64,000 nucleotides of DNA, taken from positions 1-64,000 of the forward strand of contig NZ_FUZA01000013.1 of NCBI RefSeq assembly GCF_900167945.1. Reading direction: 5' to 3'. Positions 43,475-52,565 of this stretch are shown piece by piece. The notes under the pieces are model-generated. The model had not been told where the DNA came from. It was given only the letters and a program-made list of their open reading frames with translations, and made no database searches. Both the position numbers and the translations under genes were made by a program. The DNA comes from Dyadobacter psychrophilus. GTDB lineage: Bacteria > Bacteroidota > Bacteroidia > Cytophagales > Spirosomataceae. Position 1 is the first letter of the stretch; every line of letters begins with the position of its first letter.

Positions 43475-44812
43475 ATGCCCTTTCAAAAACCGTATTTTCG
43501 TCGCTTACTATTACTGCTAACGTTCATCTTTTGTGCGTCCCTGGGTGCCCACGCGCAGAAAACGCGTGAACAGCTCGAACGGGAGAAAAGCGAAAACCAA
43601 AATAAAATCAAGGAAATCCAAAGCATTCTGCGCCAGACAGCTTCTCAGAAGAATGTTAACCTTGGCCAATTGAAGGCGCTTAACCAGCAAATTAATACAT
43701 ACAAAAAGCAAATAGACCTGCTTTCAGATGATCTGGACTTGCTCAATAAGGAATTGCGGGTTCTTGAGAAAAAAAGGCAGACGCTTGATAGCAGTTTGGC
43801 CAAACTGAAAACGGAGTACGGGCACATGATCTACGAGGCTTCAAAAAGGAACGTCTACTTCAATCAATTGGTTTTCCTGTTTTCCTCCGGGACTTTTAAC
43901 CAGTTTGTGCTGCGATACAAGTATTTAAAACAGTATACAGAAGCGCGGCAGGGACAGGTTAAGGAGATGGAGATTGTGCAAGACCGGCTGATGGCAGAGC
44001 GCAGGCGCATTACTGTAAAGCAAGACCAGCAAAAAACGGTTCTGAACACACGTGTGACCGAGAATACGAAGCTGGAAGGTCTGAAAACGAAACAAAATGA
44101 AGTAATTCAGGAGCTTTCGCAAAAAGAGGTGGAGCTTCGGAAGCAAATTGCTGAGAATAAGCGCGCTACGGACCTTTTGGAAGCCAACATCCGCCGCATT
44201 GCAGAACGGGAGCGACGCGAGCGTATCGAGCGAGAGCGTAGAGAGCGGGAAGAGAGAGAGGCGAGACGAAAGGCTGAGCGAGAAAGACTTGCACGTGAAA
44301 ACGCTGAAAGAGAGAAGAAAGGTGAAGCGGCTGTTGTTGCAGAACCTGAGGAAGAAGCGCCTGTAACCTCAGGTGGGATGAGTGAAGAGGAAACAACCCT
44401 TGCATCGTCATTCACCGCCTCACAAAACAGATTGCCCTGGCCGGTAAAAGGATTTGTGTCAGGCCATTTTGGTCAGCGTCCACATGCTGTGTTAAAGGGG
44501 GTAATGGTTGATAATCTGGGTGTTGACATTCAAACGACAGCCGGGGAGCCGGTTCGCTCGGTTTATGACGGCGTGGTGCTGGATGTAACCGAAATGCCTG
44601 GAATGGGCAATGTTGTTGCGATCCAGCATGGTAATTACATGACTATTTATGCAAAAATGAACGGCGTTACGGTGCGGGCCGGACAAAAAGTGAAAGCCCG
44701 TGAAAATATCGGCAGAGTGGCCACAGACAGTGATGGCACGTCCGAACTGCAATTCCAGATCTGGAAAAATACGTCACGGCTCAATCCTGAAAGCTGGCTG
44801 ATCCACAGGTAA
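43475..44812 (+). CDS. EnvC-like murein hydrolase activator with degenerate M23 domain
   Basis: This 445-residue exported protein has a signal peptide (RRLLLLLTFIFCASLGAHAQ). A long coiled coil runs over about 30-270 and ends in an Arg/Glu-rich stretch (RERRERIERERREREEREA). A LytM/M23-like domain (about 335-445) follows. The metal-binding residues of active M23 peptidases look lost: the H-x-x-x-D position reads VDNLGVDI, and the HxH motif near the end reads ELQFQIW. That is how E. coli EnvC looks, which activates amidases rather than cutting peptidoglycan itself. I placed the start at the ATG at 43475, which heads the signal, not an upstream TTG. Confidence 0.85.
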   Translation: MPFQKPYFRRLLLLLTFIFCASLGAHAQKTREQLEREKSENQNKIKEIQSILRQTASQKNVNLGQLKALNQQINTYKKQIDLLSDDLDLLNKELRVLEKKRQTLDSSLAKLKTEYGHMIYEASKRNVYFNQLVFLFSSGTFNQFVLRYKYLKQYTEARQGQVKEMEIVQDRLMAERRRITVKQDQQKTVLNTRVTENTKLEGLKTKQNEVIQELSQKEVELRKQIAENKRATDLLEANIRRIAERERRERIERERREREEREARRKAERERLARENAEREKKGEAAVVAEPEEEAPVTSGGMSEEETTLASSFTASQNRLPWPVKGFVSGHFGQRPHAVLKGVMVDNLGVDIQTTAGEPVRSVYDGVVLDVTEMPGMGNVVAIQHGNYMTIYAKMNGVTVRAGQKVKARENIGRVATDSDGTSELQFQIWKNTSRLNPESWLIHR

Positions 44813-44859
44813 GCCGAAGTTTCGGGGAATTTATTATTTACTCATTTTGATCCTAGATT

Positions 44860-45678
44860 ATGTCAATCCATACTCCTGATATAAAGCGCGTTACTACTCA
44901 CATCATTCAGGAAATGAAAACTCGTGGGGAGAAAATTTCCTGTCTTACTGCCTACGACTATTCCATGGCAGGCATTGTGGACGCGGCCGGTGTAGAGCTG
45001 ATCCTGGTAGGGGATTCGGCTTCCAATGTAATGGCCGGGCACGAAACTACTTTGCCAATTACGATTGATCAAATGATTTACCACGCAACATCCGTGGTAA
45101 GGGCTGTAAAACGAGCATTGGTTGTAGTGGATCTGCCTTTTGGATCCTATCAGGGAAATTCACGTGAAGCATTGAATTCTGCGATCCGGATTATGAAGGA
45201 ATCGGGGGCGCATGCTGTGAAACTGGAAGGCGGATTAGAAATAAAAGATTCGATCACCCGCATATTGAGCGCAGGAGTGCCGGTAATGGGGCATTTGGGG
45301 CTTACACCGCAATCCATTTATAAATTCGGGACTTATACTGTGCGTGCGAAACAAGAGGCGGAGGCGCAGAAATTAGTTGAAGATGCGCAAATGCTGGAAG
45401 AAGTAGGCTGTTTCTCGGTTGTTTTGGAAAAAATCCCATCCAAACTTACCAAACAAGTGTCTGAGACTGTAACGATCCCGACGATCGGGATAGGAGCGGG
45501 GCCGCATGCAGACGGTCAGATTTTGGTTTTGCATGATCTTTTGGGCATTAATAAAGCATTTAAGCCCAGGTTTTTACGCCGCTATGCAGATCTGAACGGC
45601 GTCATGACAGATGCGATATCGAATTATATACAAGACGTAAAAGGTAAGTCGTTCCCGAATGAGCAGGAATCGTACTGA
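44860..45678 (+). CDS. panB: 3-methyl-2-oxobutanoate hydroxymethyltransferase
   Basis: This 272-residue enzyme makes ketopantoate from 2-oxoisovalerate and methylene-THF, the first step of pantothenate and CoA synthesis. Family blocks are [40 protein letters not shown] (metal Asp), [18 protein letters not shown] and [10 protein letters not shown]. The catalytic Glu lies in [10 protein letters not shown], and [19 protein letters not shown] completes the fold. panC and panD are not adjacent. The RluA-type gene follows after 27 bp and may share its transcript. Confidence 0.96.
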   Translation: MSIHTPDIKRVTTHIIQEMKTRGEKISCLTAYDYSMAGIVDAAGVELILVGDSASNVMAGHETTLPITIDQMIYHATSVVRAVKRALVVVDLPFGSYQGNSREALNSAIRIMKESGAHAVKLEGGLEIKDSITRILSAGVPVMGHLGLTPQSIYKFGTYTVRAKQEAEAQKLVEDAQMLEEVGCFSVVLEKIPSKLTKQVSETVTIPTIGIGAGPHADGQILVLHDLLGINKAFKPRFLRRYADLNGVMTDAISNYIQDVKGKSFPNEQESY

Positions 45679-45705
45679 CCTTTTTAAAAGTAAAGAACAA
45701 ATTAT

Positions 45706-46437
45706 ATGGCAAAGCGACCATTTCAGATCATATACGAAGACAATCACCTTATCATTGTCAATAAAGAGCCTGGCATTTTGGTGCAGGGAGACGTGACAAA
45801 GGATAAGTGTCTGCTCGATATGGTGAAAGAATACATTAAGGAAGAATATCAAAAGCCAGGCGCGGTGTTTTTGGGCACGGTGCACAGGCTGGACAGGCCG
45901 GTTAGCGGACTCGTTGTATTTGCAAAAACATCCAAGGCGCTGGAGCGGATGAATGAAATTTTCCGTAAACGCGATGTGCAGAAAACTTATTGGGCTGTTG
46001 TTAAGAACCGTCCTGCTGAGAAAAAGGGGAAATTGGTACATTATCTTTCCAAAGACGAGTCCCGCAACGTGACAACGGCCTACGATTACGAAAAACCCGG
46101 CACGCAGCGTGCGGAGCTATCTTACCGCTGGCTGGGGGAGATCAATAAATTTCATTTGTTGGAAGTGACACCCGTTACAGGCCGCCCGCATCAGATCCGC
46201 GTGCAGCTTGCTTCCATGAACTGCCCGATCCGGGGTGATGTAAAATATGGTTACCCGTTGGGAAATCGTGATAACAACATTAATCTCCATGCACGCAGGT
46301 TATATTTTGAGCATCCCGTGAAAAAGGAGCCCATCATTTGTAAGGCGGGCGTTCCTAATGATCCGTTTTGGGAAGAATTCTTGTCATTGGATAATGAGGA
46401 AATCAAGCCAGAGCATTTGGATTTTCTTTATGAATAA
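45706..46437 (+). CDS. RluA-family pseudouridine synthase
   Basis: This 243-residue enzyme is the second RluA-type protein in the window. The catalytic Asp is in GTVHRLDRPVSGLVVFAKTS (about 63-82), with IVNKEPGILVQGDVTKDKC near the N-terminus and VTPVTGRPHQIRVQLASMNC downstream. HRLDRPVSG instead of HRLDKETSG separates it from the paralogue at 26437, so different RNA targets are likely. There is no S4 domain. The DUF6787-like small membrane gene follows after 9 bp. Confidence 0.92.
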   Translation: MAKRPFQIIYEDNHLIIVNKEPGILVQGDVTKDKCLLDMVKEYIKEEYQKPGAVFLGTVHRLDRPVSGLVVFAKTSKALERMNEIFRKRDVQKTYWAVVKNRPAEKKGKLVHYLSKDESRNVTTAYDYEKPGTQRAELSYRWLGEINKFHLLEVTPVTGRPHQIRVQLASMNCPIRGDVKYGYPLGNRDNNINLHARRLYFEHPVKKEPIICKAGVPNDPFWEEFLSLDNEEIKPEHLDFLYE

Positions 46438-46446
46438 ATTCTGCTC

Positions 46447-46749
46447 ATGATAGAAAAACTGAAAGAGCGCTGGAATGTTCGAAACGGTTGGGATGTATTA
46501 GTCATTCTGATCGTTTTCGCATGTACGGGGTTTTCAGTTTTGTATGCCAAACGGGGCTTGTTTTATTTGATAGGCTTAACGTCAGAGTCACCAACCTGGC
46601 TGCGCTGGACGGTCAATATCGTCATTATTTTACCGCTATATCAGGTTATCCTGCTTGCATGGGGCTGGATTTGGGGGAAATTCGACTTCTTTTGGGAATT
46701 TGAAAAGCGAATGTTCAGCCGGATTGGGGCGATGTTTAAAAGGAAATGA
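46447..46749 (+). CDS. Small two-helix membrane protein (DUF6787-like)
   Basis: This 100-residue protein has two hydrophobic helices (about 17-34 and 52-74) separated by a short loop. The N- and C-termini are charged, with a basic tail (FSRIGAMFKRK) that should stay in the cytoplasm. The WDVLVILIVFACTGFSVLYA and LLAWGWIWGKFDFFWEFEKR patterns resemble a Bacteroidota family of small membrane proteins I know as DUF6787; this is from memory and unverified. It is cotranscribed with the upstream RluA-type gene. Its last 14 bp overlap the convergent CehA-like gene, with no terminator visible. Confidence 0.75.
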   Translation: MIEKLKERWNVRNGWDVLVILIVFACTGFSVLYAKRGLFYLIGLTSESPTWLRWTVNIVIILPLYQVILLAWGWIWGKFDFFWEFEKRMFSRIGAMFKRK

Positions 46750-49060
46750 TCGCCTGATATTTCTTCCTGGCCTCGTCATAAGCTGCTTCTGCCGCCTTCT
46801 TTTCCTCCGCACGAATGTTTGGCTCCTTCATTTTCCAGCATTGATCCAATGTCGCCAGGCACCATTCCGCGCTTTTTTTCTCTATAACAGGTTTGTTGTC
46901 CACCTTTATAAACACCGGATTTGAATGTGAGCTTGGATAAACCCGGACAGCCGCCCAACCCGATTTAACAGGCTTATAGGAGAATTTCACATTGTTTACG
47001 GTGCCGTCTGCATTAATTTCCGTCGTATCAACGGCCTCTCCGTTTACGATCAATTCGACACTAACTTTCCTCGATTTTTCAATCCGCGCACGCTCAATGT
47101 CCCAGTAGGGCATTAAAATGATAGAGGTTTTCGCGATCGTTTCGCCTGCTGCATCCTGTTTTTCAGGAAGATAGGCGGCTACATTCGCTGAGATATTAAC
47201 GGTTTCATTGGCTTTGATGCCAACCTCACTATCACCCACGCCAGCCTCTTTTCCGTTGATTGAAAAATCCATAATATGCGATTTTCCATCCGAAACATAA
47301 CTTCTGCCTGATTTGATAGCTGCTACATAATTGTCATAACTATACGGCCCGACAGGCTTGAAATAGCTCCTTGCCTGGCCCACGCGCGCATCTGTAATGC
47401 AGGGGAAATCGGTTTCACCGCTTAGCCGGGGCCGAAAACCGCAGTTTAATGTGTGGTAATACATGTTCAGTTCCCACGGAGCCGGCGTGTCACCGGCACT
47501 GAAAAAGTCAACCAGATCATTTGTAACTGTAACAATATATTCGTTAGCACCAATTCCATCCATTTTCGGGACAATGTAGTTAGGCAGCTTGTCCGTAGGC
47601 TCCAATGGCTGTAAACCCCAGCCGGAATGTGCATATCCCACAACGCCGCCCTGCGATTTGGCCCAGGAAAGCACGGGCGCAGTCCAGCTAGGCCATTGTT
47701 CAATGCGTGTGGTGCCGGGATAATCGTCCTCTTTAATCCTTAGCAGCACAATATGCCCGGAATGTGAGGATGGGAAGCCGGAAACTTCCACATCATTGCG
47801 CATAATGTTCTTTTTGTCGGACAGCGGGTGGTCTTTCCCCGTAAAAAACGTTTTTTGATGATACCAGCTTGGTCCCCAGGCGAGATTAGCAGCCAGATTC
47901 AGGTCTTCCCCCAATGCCTGGCGCCACATATCCTTTGGATCAACGCCTTCGGTAGGACTATCATAATGGCTGCAGCCTGCTGCATGAATGTGATGATCCG
48001 CACTGTGCCAGCCCAGCTTAGTCATTTGTATCCAGCGTTTTAGCTCGAAATAAACAGTTACCGAATCCCTATTTTCCGGAACAATGATCTCTTTGGTTTG
48101 CTTCAAGTACTCGGGTCCGCGGGTGTAACTTACCTGATATTTACCCGCAGGCAGCATAACATGTTCACCATCAGCGCGGTAAATTTGGGGTTGGAAGAAA
48201 AAATCGGGATATGTGTCGGATGCAGCAACGCGTCGGGACGGAAGCGGATAAATCCCTGAAAACTTTCCCGATGCATGCGCCTGGCCGTCAGTGATAAGGA
48301 AGGAAGCCATCGTGGGTTTACCATCGACGTCTTTGACATTGAACTTCACTTTTACAGCAGCTTTTACATTAAAAAGAATGTGTGTGGAATTCCTGAAACC
48401 AAGGTCCTGTGAGCCCTGACCAACATTGTAAGCAACTTCTATATCACGCTGGCCGGCATCTTTGGAATAAATCTGGACAGTTGCGTATTCCAGCTTCAAA
48501 CCCGTAAGATTTTCCTGCAAAGGCGGTTTGGTATACATTTGAATTTCCGCGAACCGGTTTGCAGTTTGACCGGGCGTCAGTTCGTGTTCTTTCTTGACTT
48601 TGGGTTCAAAAGACGGGGAGTGATAAGGTTTTGCCGCATTGGGGCTTTCGGCGACAAGCTTGGCGGTTATGCCGGCGTCATTATTTATTCTTACCAAAAA
48701 ACCTGTCCAACCACCCTGCACTAATGTTGCCTTTGCAGCTCCTCTTAGCACTTTCACACGCCCTTCGGGGTTTATATCTACTATATTAAGGCAATAGGGA
48801 TCGAAAATTTTTTGTATCTCAATAACCGTTTCTTGCGTCAAAGGCTTGTCGCGCAAAGCATTCAGTTTCTTTGTGTCATCTGGCGCTAATGCATTTCCTG
48901 AGAATGTAAGTGCTTCTTGCAACCGCAATGCTTGCGCCAGTAAGGGTTGGGCCTCCACAGCTTTTGTCTGCGGCTGCGCTGCGTGGTCGTGGTCGTGGTG
49001 CTGTGCAAACAGCACAAAGGGCAAAAAAAGTTGGATGAAGAAGAGCGTAGATTTTTTCAT
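46736..49060 (-). CDS. Exported CehA/McbA-like metallohydrolase (PHP-type)
   Basis: This 774-residue protein has a signal peptide (MKKSTLFFIQLFLPFVLFAQ) followed by a His/Asp cluster (HHDHDH, 21-26). Beta-rich domains (about 100-345) come next, then a PHP-type catalytic domain opening with GWHSADHHIHAAGCSH (350-365). Further likely metal ligands are in VVGYAHSGWG and SGETDFPCITD. CehA/McbA relatives include carbamate and other hydrolases, but this protein is larger and its substrate is unknown. It is the last gene of a recQ-DUF5723-CehA unit, 12 bp after the DUF5723 gene. The N-terminal His cluster could bind metal for the active site. Confidence 0.8.
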   Translation of the reverse strand: MKKSTLFFIQLFLPFVLFAQHHDHDHAAQPQTKAVEAQPLLAQALRLQEALTFSGNALAPDDTKKLNALRDKPLTQETVIEIQKIFDPYCLNIVDINPEGRVKVLRGAAKATLVQGGWTGFLVRINNDAGITAKLVAESPNAAKPYHSPSFEPKVKKEHELTPGQTANRFAEIQMYTKPPLQENLTGLKLEYATVQIYSKDAGQRDIEVAYNVGQGSQDLGFRNSTHILFNVKAAVKVKFNVKDVDGKPTMASFLITDGQAHASGKFSGIYPLPSRRVAASDTYPDFFFQPQIYRADGEHVMLPAGKYQVSYTRGPEYLKQTKEIIVPENRDSVTVYFELKRWIQMTKLGWHSADHHIHAAGCSHYDSPTEGVDPKDMWRQALGEDLNLAANLAWGPSWYHQKTFFTGKDHPLSDKKNIMRNDVEVSGFPSSHSGHIVLLRIKEDDYPGTTRIEQWPSWTAPVLSWAKSQGGVVGYAHSGWGLQPLEPTDKLPNYIVPKMDGIGANEYIVTVTNDLVDFFSAGDTPAPWELNMYYHTLNCGFRPRLSGETDFPCITDARVGQARSYFKPVGPYSYDNYVAAIKSGRSYVSDGKSHIMDFSINGKEAGVGDSEVGIKANETVNISANVAAYLPEKQDAAGETIAKTSIILMPYWDIERARIEKSRKVSVELIVNGEAVDTTEINADGTVNNVKFSYKPVKSGWAAVRVYPSSHSNPVFIKVDNKPVIEKKSAEWCLATLDQCWKMKEPNIRAEEKKAAEAAYDEARKKYQAIISF

Positions 49061-49072
49061 ATATATGAAAGA

Positions 49073-50500
49073 TCATTCCGCATCTTTTTTCCTGTTTAAT
49101 TTCCAGGCAGTAAAGCCTAAATAAACCATGCTGCCTCTGGCCCCACCTTTTTTCAACAAGCCATTCACATTGCTAAATCCTAAGAAAACCGGCCCAAAAT
49201 GGCCAACCGCGCCAATAGACGGACGATTATTCCCCTTAATGAATGAAATGGGGAAAGAAAAATCAGAATCTTCGTCTTCAAATCTCGGCGTAATGGTAAA
49301 TGCGTCGAGCTGATTAAGATCCAGATATTCACCACTTCGGGGTTTATAGCGCTTCGTTTGAGATAAATTCAGGAAAAAACCTTTTACTAATTGAATATCC
49401 GCTTCCAGATGAAACGCTTGTGGCAGCTGCACGCGTTTTTGAAAAGTAGTATCGTTTTCAGACGGGAAAAGCGTCATAAAACCTTCCGGACCCTGGTCAC
49501 TGACATTCTCTAATTCTTTTTGGCCAACAACAGCTTGCGCCTCACGTCCTGTGCTCACCTTACTGCGCGTCGTTTTATAACGAATGGAGCCTACATCGGT
49601 TAATGATCCCGAAAGTCGCACCAGATATTCCGGGCTTTCATCGAAAACTTCTTTTGATTTACCCCAATAAGCGCCGAGCTCGTAGGAAAAACCCAGGTCA
49701 TAACCCCAGCCGGAGCCGTATTGATCCGAATTAAAAAGATTCGAAATCCGCATTTTCTTGTTGGGGTTGCTGTAACCGCTTTCGTAAGCGAAATTCTGGA
49801 TCACCAGCTCGCTGGTTTCATCGGCGCCAGCCAGCGGACGAATACTGTAACGATCTGCTGAACCATTTAAATATCCGATTCTGGCACCAAAAACGCGTTT
49901 TCCTGTCACGCCAATTCGTAATTTATGCGCTTCAAGATCCAGTAATTGCACACCATAGGAAACACTCACGTCCGAAAAACTTTGCTGCACAAGATTAAAA
50001 TTTCCCCACGCCTGGTCCGTCGGTGGCGTGCTGCCTGTATCAAGTCTATGGAAATATAAAGTTTGAATAGGGTCGGGGAGGTTTTTGCCTGTTACAAATC
50101 CGCGCGTCCTGAATTGTAATGCGAGGCCCTGATATTTACCAATGGAAATCATAGCAGACGGCCAGCGGATTTCACTGACTGTATAAATGGGGTCATCATT
50201 TAGCAGGGAGCCGGTTGTTCGGGAGCGGCCGTATAATTCTTTGGTGGAATGTGGGATCAGTAGCGGATACAGCAATGAATTTTCGCCCACAAAATTAAAA
50301 TACCGGTAATTGATGCTTCCGCCCAGTGTTCCAATGTTGATCTGCCATTTGTGTTTGGGTCCGCCGAGAACTGACGGATTGCGCGTGGCCCGGTAAAGGC
50401 CTCCGTAATTGCTTAGTTCCAGCCCGGGAATTTGCTGTGCGTAAGCAGCTTGTGATAAAATGCCAAGGAATAGTGCGAAGGTAAGGACTGTTTTTTTCAA
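49073..50500 (-). CDS. DUF5723-like outer-membrane barrel protein
   Basis: This 475-residue exported protein has a signal peptide (MKKTVLTFALFLGILSQAAY). The early block LSNYGGLYRATRNPSVLGGP and INIGTLGGSINYRYFNFVGE are typical of DUF5723/PorV-like barrels. The remainder shows many amphipathic strands (GVTGKRVFGARIGYLNGSAD, GYDLGFSYELGAYWGKSKEV) and a C-terminal barrel strand (ARGSMVYLGFTAW). It probably resides in the outer membrane; the function is unknown. Its ATG overlaps the recQ stop by 4 nt, so it is translationally coupled to a DNA helicase gene, which has no obvious logic. Confidence 0.78.
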   Translation of the reverse strand: MKKTVLTFALFLGILSQAAYAQQIPGLELSNYGGLYRATRNPSVLGGPKHKWQINIGTLGGSINYRYFNFVGENSLLYPLLIPHSTKELYGRSRTTGSLLNDDPIYTVSEIRWPSAMISIGKYQGLALQFRTRGFVTGKNLPDPIQTLYFHRLDTGSTPPTDQAWGNFNLVQQSFSDVSVSYGVQLLDLEAHKLRIGVTGKRVFGARIGYLNGSADRYSIRPLAGADETSELVIQNFAYESGYSNPNKKMRISNLFNSDQYGSGWGYDLGFSYELGAYWGKSKEVFDESPEYLVRLSGSLTDVGSIRYKTTRSKVSTGREAQAVVGQKELENVSDQGPEGFMTLFPSENDTTFQKRVQLPQAFHLEADIQLVKGFFLNLSQTKRYKPRSGEYLDLNQLDAFTITPRFEDEDSDFSFPISFIKGNNRPSIGAVGHFGPVFLGFSNVNGLLKKGGARGSMVYLGFTAWKLNRKKDAE

Positions 50501-52446
50501 TGTTGAGTTTTGTTAGTCAAGGACAGCTTCCCGGTTATATCATACCGGACGATTTCCTCTTTGATCAATTGTTGTAATGTTTGTAAAAATTCGTTTTCCT
50601 GAACTGCCTCAAATGCTTTGCCTAGTTCATTAGGCGTTGCCGGGCCGTTTTGGCCTAGAAATGTGACCACCGCTGTTTCCAGGTCCGGGTTTTCAGCCAA
50701 ATCATGCTTCCTGTTTCGAATGCAAATGTCACAAACTCCACATTCTTCCGCGTCGAATTCATTGAAATATTCTAATAAAAGCAAAGTCCGGCAAATGCGC
50801 GTGTGGGATGCATAATGTGCAACGGCGCGCGCTTTTTTAATATCCCGGTCCTTTTTTTGCCCTATTTCAAAAACGTTAAGCGGCAATAATGCAGCATCAT
50901 ATCGGGGCGTCAGGAAAGTGAGTTGCGGCTTGCTTTTTCTGGGTTCGTAATCAATGATTTCCCGCTCATGCATGAATTTCAACTTTCTGACAACTTCATT
51001 TTCCGGCGCGAAATAAATCTGGCCCAACTCATTTTCCGAAATCCGCACATATTCTGTGAAGAGTTCTCCGCCATACATCCTCAGAATTACCTTGATAAAC
51101 GAATCCATTTCCTGGTAACGTATCTGAAAGTCGTATAATTGGCGATTATCAACCAGGAAATGGATTTTGGAAGCATCGTTAAAACTTTCGCTGAGTTGAA
51201 TAAAACCCTCTTCTTCGAGCAACTTCAAGGCGTAATGTGTTTCATTTACTGCCAGTCCGAATATTCCTGTAAATTCCTGTATATCAAAATCAAAGCTTGC
51301 AAATTCACCTCCGCCTACGGCGAGTTTGTAGTAATTGGCAAGCGCCTGGTAAACCCTTTTTAAAACTTCGGTCGGCGGATATTTTCTTTCCACACTTTCA
51401 GAGAGTTCTTCCAGATCTATTTTTGTAAAAAGAGCAACGGCATATGCTTTTTGTTCATCTCGTCCGGCCCGGCCTGCCTCCTGATAATAGGCTTCCAGGT
51501 TATCCGGCAGATCGAAATGAATTACCGCGCGCACATCCGGCTTATCAATTCCCATCCCAAAAGCATTGGTAGCAACCACAACCCTGACCTGGTTTTTAAT
51601 CCAGGCTGTCTGACGGTCGCTTCGTTCCCGAAAGGGCAAGCCGGCGTGGTAACTTTGGGCGCTAATGCTCTGTCGGTTAAGCCAATCCGCCAGTTCCTTC
51701 GTACGTTTTCTTGTGCGCACATATACAATGGCCGTTCCGGAAACATTCTTTAAGATTTGAAGCAATTTCCGCTCTTTATTTTCTTCGGAAAAAGCTGAGT
51801 AGGAGAGGTTTGCGCGTGCAAAAGACTGCTTGAAAACCCGCGCATTTCGCATTTCGAGCTTTTCCAGGATATCAGCCCTTACCTCCTCGGTGGCAGTTGC
51901 GGTTAGAGCCATTACCGGAACGTCGGGACGTTTGCCGTTTGCCAGCGTATCGCCTGCAATTATTTTTCTGAAATCCGAGATCAAAAGATAAGCAGGCCGA
52001 AAGTCATAACCCCACGCAGAAATGCAATGCGCCTCGTCAATAGCGAGCAGGCAAACGTTCATTTGTTTGACCCGCGCGACCATTATGTCGGTCCGTAACC
52101 TTTCGGGAGAGACGTATAAAAATTTTGTATGACCGTGTATGCAATTGTCAAGCGTGATATCAATCTCGTTTTTGCTCATACCGGAATGGATGGCGGCTGC
52201 GGAAATGGATCTGCGTTTGAGCTGTTCCACCTGATCTTTCATCAATGCGATCAAAGGCGTTACCACAATGCAAACGCCTTCCATAGCCAGCACAGGCACC
52301 TGAAAGCATACAGACTTGCCGCCGCCTGTGGGCAGCAAAACCAGGGTATCAATGCCATTAAGAACTGCTTTTATCGCATCCTCCTGAAAAGGGCGGAAGG
52401 TGTCGTAACCCCAATATTGCTTCAGGACAGCGTGAAGATCAGTCAT
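50497..52446 (-). CDS. recQ: RecQ-family ATP-dependent DNA helicase
   Basis: This 649-residue superfamily 2 helicase has Walker A LLPTGGGKS (37-45), DEAH box at 136-139 and the QAGRAGRD-type motif VI (YYQEAGRAGRDE). The zinc-binding RQC region contains CRTLLLLEY and CGVCDICIRNRK (about 570-610). A winged-helix-like tail ends near ATPNELGKAFEAVQ. No HRDC domain is visible, so it is of the medium-length RecQ type. It acts in recombination and fork repair. It is first in a unit with the DUF5723 and CehA-like genes. Confidence 0.93.
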   Translation of the reverse strand: MTDLHAVLKQYWGYDTFRPFQEDAIKAVLNGIDTLVLLPTGGGKSVCFQVPVLAMEGVCIVVTPLIALMKDQVEQLKRRSISAAAIHSGMSKNEIDITLDNCIHGHTKFLYVSPERLRTDIMVARVKQMNVCLLAIDEAHCISAWGYDFRPAYLLISDFRKIIAGDTLANGKRPDVPVMALTATATEEVRADILEKLEMRNARVFKQSFARANLSYSAFSEENKERKLLQILKNVSGTAIVYVRTRKRTKELADWLNRQSISAQSYHAGLPFRERSDRQTAWIKNQVRVVVATNAFGMGIDKPDVRAVIHFDLPDNLEAYYQEAGRAGRDEQKAYAVALFTKIDLEELSESVERKYPPTEVLKRVYQALANYYKLAVGGGEFASFDFDIQEFTGIFGLAVNETHYALKLLEEEGFIQLSESFNDASKIHFLVDNRQLYDFQIRYQEMDSFIKVILRMYGGELFTEYVRISENELGQIYFAPENEVVRKLKFMHEREIIDYEPRKSKPQLTFLTPRYDAALLPLNVFEIGQKKDRDIKKARAVAHYASHTRICRTLLLLEYFNEFDAEECGVCDICIRNRKHDLAENPDLETAVVTFLGQNGPATPNELGKAFEAVQENEFLQTLQQLIKEEIVRYDITGKLSLTNKTQH

Positions 52447-52477
52447 CAGTTATGTTGTAGTGCGTCGTAATGGGATA

Positions 52478-52507
52478 CAAAGTAAGGCCATAATGTTCGT
52501 TATGTAA
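52478..52507 (-). promoter_or_regulatory. Possible recQ promoter
   Basis: On the minus strand TTA (52505-52507), a 19-nt spacer and TTACTTTG (52478-52485) show two mismatches to the consensus. The start would be about 25 nt before the recQ ATG. Confidence 0.35.
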
Positions 52508-52565
52508 AGAATTGTGCATTTGCGTTTGATAAAATCGTAAATTCCACCAAATTTTACTCAACGTC

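Noticed and set aside
44288-44303. TGCACGTGAAAAC inside the EnvC-like gene as parS
   Set aside because: It mismatches at both outer positions of the core and lies in Arg/Glu repeat codons; a chance match is more likely.
45160-45175. AATTCACGTGAAGC inside panB as a second parS site
   Set aside because: It has the CACGTG core but misses three of the fixed outer positions and lies inside a conserved coding region.
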